A DNA stretch of 64,000 nt from Lachnospiraceae bacterium. Its GTDB lineage: Bacteria; Bacillota; Clostridia; Lachnospirales; Lachnospiraceae. A program made the translations under genes and the position numbers. Of the stretch, positions 57,983 to 64,000 are shown piece after piece (within the stretch, counting starts at the first letter, position 1; each line of letters opens with the position of its first letter). Under the pieces are notes generated by a model. The model had not been told where the DNA came from. It did not search any database and saw only the letters and a list, made by a program, of their open reading frames with translations. The stretch spans positions 124,001-188,000 of the forward strand of contig JAILLN010000049.1 in the NCBI GenBank assembly GCA_024693135.1, given 5' to 3'.

Positions 57983-60900
57983 CTACTCCTCTGTCACTTT
58001 CACGCTGACCTTCAGCGTCTTTCCGTTGATCTTTGCCGAGACCGCAGCCTTGCCCTTTTTCCTGGCCTTCAGCCGGCCGTACTCATCGACGAAGACAACC
58101 TTCGGATTCGAGCTCTTCCAGATGGGAGTCTGCAGGATATCCTTTGTCTTGAGGGTATATGTCTTTGCCTTATTGGAGCTGACGCCCAGCTTGAGGGCAT
58201 AACTTCCGCTCTTCCTCCCCTCCGTAAGCCGTGCATCCGGCACAAGCGCGGGATCCTCCACATAGATATCCGCCTCAAACCGGAATCCGTTATAGGAGCA
58301 GGTAACCTTGCTCTTTCCTGCCTCTTTCCCCGTCACCTTGCCGGTGCCGCTGACGCCGGCGGTATTGCCTGAAGAGGAGCTCCATTCGGCATCCTTTGCC
58401 TTGACCTTGTAGAAGCTGAGCTTCGCGGACCTGCCCTTATTGATATAGACCGTCTTCCTCTGGGATAAGGTGCTCACGGTCACGGAAAGGGTGACCTTAT
58501 TTCCCTTTTCGTCCGTTCCCTGAAGCACCGTCGTGCCTTCCCCGATGGCGGTCAGCTTTCCTGCACTGGCTCCCGCCGTCATGATCCTGACTATGCCGTT
58601 CTGGCAGCCGATCTCCTTTCCCTTCTTCAGGATCTTCTCCATGGAGACCGTCGTTCCGGCAAAAGCCTGTAGGGCGGATCCATCCAGGCTGTTTCCGGAT
58701 ACCGGCTCCGTCTTTTCTTCCTTCAGACAAAGCCATGCCGAATTCTTCACGGCAAAATCTCCCTTTGCATATTTCAGCACGATGGTCTGCATCGGTTTAA
58801 TGGTAATGGCCTGTTTCTTATCATACTTTTTCGGCAGGACATAGTTTTCGGTCACCTTTACCGTGCAGACATATTTCCGTCCGTTGACATAGGCCGTGAC
58901 CTTTGCCTCCCCCTTTCCCAAAGCGGTGACTTTTCCATTCTTCACCGCCGCGACCTTACTGTTTGAGGAAGCCCAGCCCGCCTGATAATGGGAATCAATG
59001 CCCTGGATGCGAAGCGAGGCGGTCTCTCCCACCACCAGGTTCAGCTTCTTTTCCGAGAGCACCGGATCCTTCACCGTGATCTGGATCTTGGTCTTGCCGT
59101 TTTGGATCGTGGCCTTGCCCTCGCTCTTCGCCGTGGCCCTGCCGGTTTTCTTCCCGATGGCCACGATGTCCTTATCCGTGGTCGTCCATTCCCCGGCTCC
59201 GAAGCTCCAAACCTGCTTTACCACCATATATGCCCTGTTGTTTGAAACCACCAGCTCATCGTCCAGCCCGGAGCGGTCCGGCAGCGGCTCGTCCTCCTCC
59301 TCTCCGGGATCCGGACTGGGACCGGGATCTGGACCAGGACCGGGACCAGGACCGGGATCCGGATCCGATCCGTCCTTCTTCCGAAAGACCGCCGTGATCC
59401 GGTGGTTTGCCCTTATATCGCTTAAGGTATACTCCTTCCTTGCACCCAAAGAAGCATTATCCAGAAGCACATCCTGGATCTCGGAGCCCTTCGCCGCAGT
59501 AATATAGAAGGTCTTGCTCTTTCCTGCCCGGATCTTGGGGCTTTGGGGCGTGATATATCCCTGCCCGCTGCCGGAGGTCGCTGTATTGACCGTATAATAC
59601 AGCGGATCCGTCGTCATATGGATCCGGAAATCATATTCCCCCGTAACGATATCCTGCGGGATATAACAATATTCGCTCGTCTGCAGGCTGGTCCGGCTGG
59701 AAAGGAAATATTCATATTCCTCCCCGCTTTCATTGGTAAGGACAAATTCTCCGTTCAACTGGCCGGTGCTGCTGTTAAGCCAAAGATAAGTCAGCTGGTT
59801 CCCGCTCACATCCTCTAAATAATACGGACCACCCGAATCATACCAGCTGTTGAAATAAAAGCTTGCACCTTCCCCCGGCATATGGCTCTTTTGGATCCAT
59901 TCTTTATTTGTACACCTGGTATCCCCCGTAAAGCTGTCTCCGATCACGATGGATAAGCTTTCTCCCTCTTCCAGGTTGATATGGCGCTTAAACTGCAGCT
60001 CTCTGATCCGGGTCTTTCCATCTTCACTATATCCTGTGACCGACATATTCAGGTCATACTCACCGGCAGGCAGCGCGGCCTCCTCTCCGTTTTTGATATC
60101 CCCCGTCCCGTAATAGATATATTCATACAGCTTATTGGAATAAGTCTCACATCTCGCATTCAGGACCTCCCCAAAGCCGGCGGGCCAGGAAAACCTCACC
60201 TTTCCGCTGTGCTCCGGCGTATCTCCAAGCTCGATCTGCTGGTCTTCGCTTGAAAGATCCACATCCCTTACGCAATAGAGCCTGTTCCCGTTGATGGAAT
60301 AGGTCACCGTGACGCTGTATGATCCTGCAGGAAGGCTGATCTCTTCCCCATAGAAGGTCATCGTATCGATATAGTATTCATCCCCATCCTTCATCCGAAG
60401 GGTGGTCTGCTCCACATGGCAGCTTCCCTCTCCCCGATATTTCAAAGAAATCTTATGGTTCCCCGCTCCGTCTACTGTCACGGAGCTATCACTGCCTTTA
60501 AACTGAGCCAAATAAAGCCCCTTACTGCTCCGGATGTAAGCCTTCAGTGAATCCGCGTTTTTGGCTCTTGTGGCATACCGGTAGTATTCATAACTATCCT
60601 GATCCGCAAAGATCAGGCTGAGGATCTGTTTCCCCGGATCATAGCTATACCGGTAGGTAGAAAGCGTATTTGTTTGGTCACCCGTTTTCGTGATGAAGGT
60701 ATAGGGCGAATAATATTCTCCCTCTTCTCCCGTATCCATCTTGAGCTCATACAGCGCATAATAATCTGCCACATCGATCAAGCTGTCCTGGCTCAGGGTT
60801 TCTTCTTGGATAAGAGGGGTATACAGGCTGGCACTGCCTACGCAGGGCATCGTATAATTTCCTTTGGCTTCGATGCGCTCTATGCCTGCAAATGCGGCTT

Positions 60901-63900
60901 CTCCCCCGAAGGTTTTGCTATAATAGTGTTCATAAAGCTTCTCCCCGTTTCTGATATACAGCCTTTGCAGAGAAAGCTGCTCTCTTGATGCCTTCTCCTT
61001 ACTGTCGGTCACGGAGACCTTTTTTGCTCCCTTCAGGGACAGGACCGCATCCCTTAATTCCGTGATCCTTTTGCAGACCATGCCGCCATCGCATGCAACG
61101 ATCAGGGCATAGCCCTCCGGATAAGCGGCCATCCATTCACTCTGCTTCAGGAGATATCCGTTCCCGTCCTTTTCTACCGCCAGGTTGTATAGCGAGCTTT
61201 CATAGGTCAGATCGATATAATAAAACTTCGGGTTGACGATGGTTTCATCCACACGGAAGGAGATCTCCCCCTTCTCCTTTACTTTCAGGGTTTCTGTTCT
61301 TGTTATCTCTCCATACTGATTTTGAGAGACGAGATACCGGACCATCACGTTGACCTGATGATCGCCCGTGCTTAAGTTTCCTGCCACAGCGCTGATCTGA
61401 GCGCTGTCATCCTCCTTCATGGAACACTTCACACCAGAAAGGGCTTTTCCGTCCACCGTCACCAAGGCCTCTGCCATATCCACTGCATCCCGGACCCTGG
61501 CGGACAGATAGATCCTGCCGTTATCATCCGGATAGGCTTCATCCGGATCGATGGCATCGATGCTGGGCGTCATCCGGTTCCGCACGCGAATCTTCGTCTG
61601 GGCCGTATTATTGTCTGTCTTGCGCTCCGGAGTCTTATCCCACTTATTGATCAAAGAAGCCGTTATGGTCTTCTCTCCCGGGCTTTCCGGGATCCAGGGA
61701 AGACTTACCGTTTTCTCGGAAAAAGCCTCGACATATATATCCTCTCCCAGCACGGCATCCTTATCGCCGTCATTGATTTTCACATCGACCCAGCCCCCGA
61801 GGCTTCCACGGTTGTATATATTCAGGATGAGGGCATTCTCCTCCCCTATGATGGGAGTTTCCGCCGTGGTGATATTTTCCCGGTAGACCGCAAAGTCCGG
61901 AAGCCTTCTCACCTCCCCCAGGTTGGCCGGATTATCTCCCACATAGCTGATGGTGGTTGAATCGGGGTAGATCAGGGTGACCTCGGTATCCGCCGTCACA
62001 TAATGGGTACCCGGATCCGTGTCATAATCCCTCACTATGGTATTCCTTCCGGGCTTCAGGAGATGACTGCCCGGAGTCAGGTCCACAATGGTAACCTGGG
62101 TAAGCCCCTCATTGGCCGAGGAAGCATCCTTCACCTTGGAACCGTTGATATAATAATCATAGCCCACCCGTTGTCGGTTGACATAATATTTCCCCGGGTT
62201 TTTGTCATACATTCTTCCGGTTTCCCAGATCTGCGGCGGATCGTCCTCCTCAAAATCATAGACATAGATCTCGGATGTAATGCTTCCCACATTGGTGCAC
62301 TGCCTGCCATAGACATCGTAATAAACCGCCTGGCCGTCGATTTCATTCTCCAGGTTCTTGATCATCTCTCCCAGACCGAAATCGATCAGTCCGGAGATCA
62401 CATTTCCTACCACATAACCAATGATGGTCCCGGGTCCGTCTCCGATGGCCGTACCCACATAGGCTCCCGTCTTCCCCAGGAGCTTGCCTCCAAAGTAGCG
62501 GTTTGCATTCCTGGCCACCACTAAACCGGTATATCCCACCTTTTGATCCACGGTGGCATTCCGGCTTGCCCAGACACGGCTCGTATCAATGACATCCATG
62601 CCGGTATTGATGTATTTGGCTGCCTTATTAGCCTTGCTGTAGGACTGATAAAAGCCGGATTCCGCATAATCAGAAAAACTATAGAATTCTGACAGCTGAG
62701 AAGGCGTCAGGTATTTTCCTTCTCCCATATATTTGGCCATGTTTGCGGGATAGCTGATCATCGAAGACTGGACGCTGTCCGTGACCTTGACCCGGATCTT
62801 TCCGGAGGTAGTCTTGGGATCGTTATTCAGGATGATATCATCATATTTTTCGATCTTTAGGATATTCGCGGCCTTCCGCACCTGGTCGGTCTCTTTCTTA
62901 TAATCCGAAAGGGACATCTGGTAGATGGTCTCCACATAGGTCTTGCCGTCTTTCTCATAGATCCGGACCGATGTGGGGCTGCCCCCTGCCGCGGCCTGGT
63001 TTTCTTCCGTATCCGGGACAATATCCGTAGAGACCGTCACCGTCATCGGAGCCGTCTGTGATACCCCGTGTTCATCGGTATAGGTGACATTATCCGCGAT
63101 GGTGAAGTTCATCATGCCATTATCGTCAAACAGCAGATTGGCTACTTCTTCAAATTCTTCCTTTGTATTGACCCCGTCCTTTTCCGGATTTTCCGGATCC
63201 TCCGGATCATAATATTGATTTGTGACATCCGCGAAATTAATGACCTGATCCCCGCTTGCCGTCAGGAAGGCCAGGCTTTCATCCTCGGCATATTCCATAT
63301 CCTTGAAGGGATTATCGGACTGAAGGAAGGCAAGCTCCCTAAGGGTTGCGGCATTGATCACCTTATCCTTAAGATCATAGGTGATCTCTGCCCTTCCGCT
63401 TGCGCCGCCCTTAGCCACCAGGCTTCCGGATACGGTCTCAAGATGATTGGCGCTGATCTTTGCCAGATCCGGCACCACATTGACCTCTGTATCCCCATAG
63501 CCTTCCAGCTCATAATTTTCTACCGCCGGGCTGATCCTGGCATAATCCGCCAGATCCCCCTCCAAATCCAGGGTAATGTCCGTAACCGGAGTGCTGGTGG
63601 GATTATGAATGTTGTAGACTCTTACCAGGGAACCGGGCAGCTCGCTCCCCTCCCTGGTAATATTCAGTTTGACCTCCGGGATCCTGCAGGTAAGCTTTGC
63701 TTCCAGCCGGGTGGTTTCCGTGCTTCCCTCCACATGTCCCGTCACATAGATGCTGTAAGAGCTTCTCGTGGCATTCTGGGCAAAGATGCTTAAGTCCACA
63801 TCCTGGGTCTCATTGGGCTGGATGGTAAGGGGAGCCTCCTTGGACCCGTTCTGTACAAAGTTCATAAAGAGATCGTCATTGGGATTTGTACACTCCAGAT

Positions 63901-64000
63901 AATATCTTGCCGGATTATCGCTCTGATTTGTGACATGGATCACAAGCTTCTGGTCGTAGTCTCGTTGAAGCTCCGCCACATCGCAGCTTAAGGTCAGTAT
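57983..64000 (-). CDS. Giant multi-Ig-domain surface protein, C-terminal 2000 residues
   Basis: The frame is open to the right edge, so the start and any signal peptide lie outside; ~2005 residues are visible. In order (numbered from the GTG at 63979): beta-rich Ig-like modules (1-~200), an ordered region with a glycine-zipper-like hydrophobic stretch (~497-540), a CARDB-like domain (~694-800), several further beta modules (~800-1460), an InlB-B-repeat-like module (~1465-1535), a Pro/Gly/Asp linker (~1535-1572), and about four BIG2-type Ig domains with WSSSNxKVAxVxxGKVTAxxKG-like cores. It ends KVSVKVTEE with no LPXTG or membrane anchor. It is probably a secreted or wall-associated adhesin or matrix protein; no catalytic domain was recognised. 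Confidence 0.85.
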   Translation of the reverse strand: MLTLSCDVAELQRDYDQKLVIHVTNQSDNPARYYLECTNPNDDLFMNFVQNGSKEAPLTIQPNETQDVDLSIFAQNATRSSYSIYVTGHVEGSTETTRLEAKLTCRIPEVKLNITREGSELPGSLVRVYNIHNPTSTPVTDITLDLEGDLADYARISPAVENYELEGYGDTEVNVVPDLAKISANHLETVSGSLVAKGGASGRAEITYDLKDKVINAATLRELAFLQSDNPFKDMEYAEDESLAFLTASGDQVINFADVTNQYYDPEDPENPEKDGVNTKEEFEEVANLLFDDNGMMNFTIADNVTYTDEHGVSQTAPMTVTVSTDIVPDTEENQAAAGGSPTSVRIYEKDGKTYVETIYQMSLSDYKKETDQVRKAANILKIEKYDDIILNNDPKTTSGKIRVKVTDSVQSSMISYPANMAKYMGEGKYLTPSQLSEFYSFSDYAESGFYQSYSKANKAAKYINTGMDVIDTSRVWASRNATVDQKVGYTGLVVARNANRYFGGKLLGKTGAYVGTAIGDGPGTIIGYVVGNVISGLIDFGLGEMIKNLENEIDGQAVYYDVYGRQCTNVGSITSEIYVYDFEEDDPPQIWETGRMYDKNPGKYYVNRQRVGYDYYINGSKVKDASSANEGLTQVTIVDLTPGSHLLKPGRNTIVRDYDTDPGTHYVTADTEVTLIYPDSTTISYVGDNPANLGEVRRLPDFAVYRENITTAETPIIGEENALILNIYNRGSLGGWVDVKINDGDKDAVLGEDIYVEAFSEKTVSLPWIPESPGEKTITASLINKWDKTPERKTDNNTAQTKIRVRNRMTPSIDAIDPDEAYPDDNGRIYLSARVRDAVDMAEALVTVDGKALSGVKCSMKEDDSAQISAVAGNLSTGDHQVNVMVRYLVSQNQYGEITRTETLKVKEKGEISFRVDETIVNPKFYYIDLTYESSLYNLAVEKDGNGYLLKQSEWMAAYPEGYALIVACDGGMVCKRITELRDAVLSLKGAKKVSVTDSKEKASREQLSLQRLYIRNGEKLYEHYYSKTFGGEAAFAGIERIEAKGNYTMPCVGSASLYTPLIQEETLSQDSLIDVADYYALYELKMDTGEEGEYYSPYTFITKTGDQTNTLSTYRYSYDPGKQILSLIFADQDSYEYYRYATRAKNADSLKAYIRSSKGLYLAQFKGSDSSVTVDGAGNHKISLKYRGEGSCHVEQTTLRMKDGDEYYIDTMTFYGEEISLPAGSYSVTVTYSINGNRLYCVRDVDLSSEDQQIELGDTPEHSGKVRFSWPAGFGEVLNARCETYSNKLYEYIYYGTGDIKNGEEAALPAGEYDLNMSVTGYSEDGKTRIRELQFKRHINLEEGESLSIVIGDSFTGDTRCTNKEWIQKSHMPGEGASFYFNSWYDSGGPYYLEDVSGNQLTYLWLNSSTGQLNGEFVLTNESGEEYEYFLSSRTSLQTSEYCYIPQDIVTGEYDFRIHMTTDPLYYTVNTATSGSGQGYITPQSPKIRAGKSKTFYITAAKGSEIQDVLLDNASLGARKEYTLSDIRANHRITAVFRKKDGSDPDPGPGPGPGPDPGPSPDPGEEEDEPLPDRSGLDDELVVSNNRAYMVVKQVWSFGAGEWTTTDKDIVAIGKKTGRATAKSEGKATIQNGKTKIQITVKDPVLSEKKLNLVVGETASLRIQGIDSHYQAGWASSNSKVAAVKNGKVTALGKGEAKVTAYVNGRKYVCTVKVTENYVLPKKYDKKQAITIKPMQTIVLKYAKGDFAVKNSAWLCLKEEKTEPVSGNSLDGSALQAFAGTTVSMEKILKKGKEIGCQNGIVRIMTAGASAGKLTAIGEGTTVLQGTDEKGNKVTLSVTVSTLSQRKTVYINKGRSAKLSFYKVKAKDAEWSSSSGNTAGVSGTGKVTGKEAGKSKVTCSYNGFRFEADIYVEDPALVPDARLTEGRKSGSYALKLGVSSNKAKTYTLKTKDILQTPIWKSSNPKVVFVDEYGRLKARKKGKAAVSAKINGKTLKVSVKVTEE
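59305..59372 (-). repeat. Short tandem repeat encoding a Pro-Gly/Asp-Pro linker
   Basis: Repeats of a 6-bp unit (GGACCG/GGACCA and GGATCC/GGATCT variants on the plus strand) encode alternating DPGPGPGP and DPGPSPDP. It separates the main body of the surface protein from its C-terminal BIG2 domains. The repeat is prone to slippage in 6-bp, in-frame steps. Confidence 0.8.

Noticed and set aside
1-64000. Mobile elements, prophage, tRNA or rRNA genes
   Set aside because: No transposase, integrase, terminal repeats, clover-leaf or rRNA sequence was recognised; apart from the short gaps described, the window is filled with chromosomal genes.

Overview
The window is a gene-dense piece of a Gram-positive (Bacillota) chromosome. 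The gene order points to a Lachnospiraceae-type clostridium: trmD-rimM-khpA-rpsP-ffh-ylxM, ftsY-smc-rnc-acpP-plsX, and relA-MBL-hisS-(thiE-like)-CNNM-aspS, plus a YesM/YesN sugar-uptake locus. By eye the DNA is moderately GC-rich, with strong Shine-Dalgarno sequences and many ATGA/TAATG overlaps. No phage, insertion sequence, CRISPR array, tRNA or rRNA was seen, and no gene-free stretch exceeds 300 bases. Nearly everything is on the minus strand, except a small ORF plus rpmF (15.5-15.9 kb) and a run from walJ to tmcAL (27.3-33.1 kb).

Layout, left to right. (1) 1-3.2 kb: translation and secretion operon ylxM-ffh-rpsP-khpA-rimM-trmD, read leftward from a near-consensus promoter. (2) 3.3-15.4 kb: a hybrid sensor kinase with its two-receiver partner, then an inositol-phosphatase-family gene, ftsY, smc, rnc, acpP and plsX. 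(3) 15.4-16 kb: a divergent pocket with a small ORF that looks leaderless, and rpmF (59 codons) behind a fully consensus promoter; rpmF is separated from and opposite to plsX. (4) 16-27.2 kb: vanZ-like, aspS, CNNM/CBS, thiE-like, hisS, MBL hydrolase, relA/spoT, thyA and a degenerate GGDEF-EAL membrane protein. (5) 27.3-33.1 kb, plus strand: walJ, then PAP2 / ABC-F / HAD / tmcAL as an overlapping operon, with a small zinc-ribbon gene on the minus strand between. (6) 33.1-41.4 kb: polA-coaE-UGM-like oxidoreductase-FtsA-like ATPase-ACT-PFL operon. (7) 41.4-52 kb: YesN/YesM two-component system, a YtfQ-RT-YjfF-like furanose ABC importer with a second binding lipoprotein, an alpha/beta-hydrolase and a small zinc-finger membrane protein. 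(8) 52-57.9 kb: minimal Fe-S assembly pair SmsC-SmsB and an Fe(III)-type ABC importer. (9) 58-64 kb: the C-terminal 2000 residues of a giant multi-Ig surface protein that runs off the right edge.

How parts work together. The core blocks couple ribosome biogenesis, SRP targeting, chromosome condensation and lipid precursor synthesis. The YesMN locus looks like a self-contained sense-and-import unit, with two paralogous sugar-binding lipoproteins suggesting one for transport and one for sensing. The iron-type importer lies next to the Fe-S assembly genes, which in turn overlap yesN. I did not find a clearly new defence or mobile system. The best leads are regulatory: a minus-strand terminator buried inside tmcAL, a perfect inverted repeat in the iron-type importer promoter, start-site-proximal promoters lacking ribosome binding sites, and a hairpin inside a binding-protein start. 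Protein leads are an FtsA-like ATPase with three beta-grasp-like repeats and a giant surface protein with a buried glycine-zipper segment.
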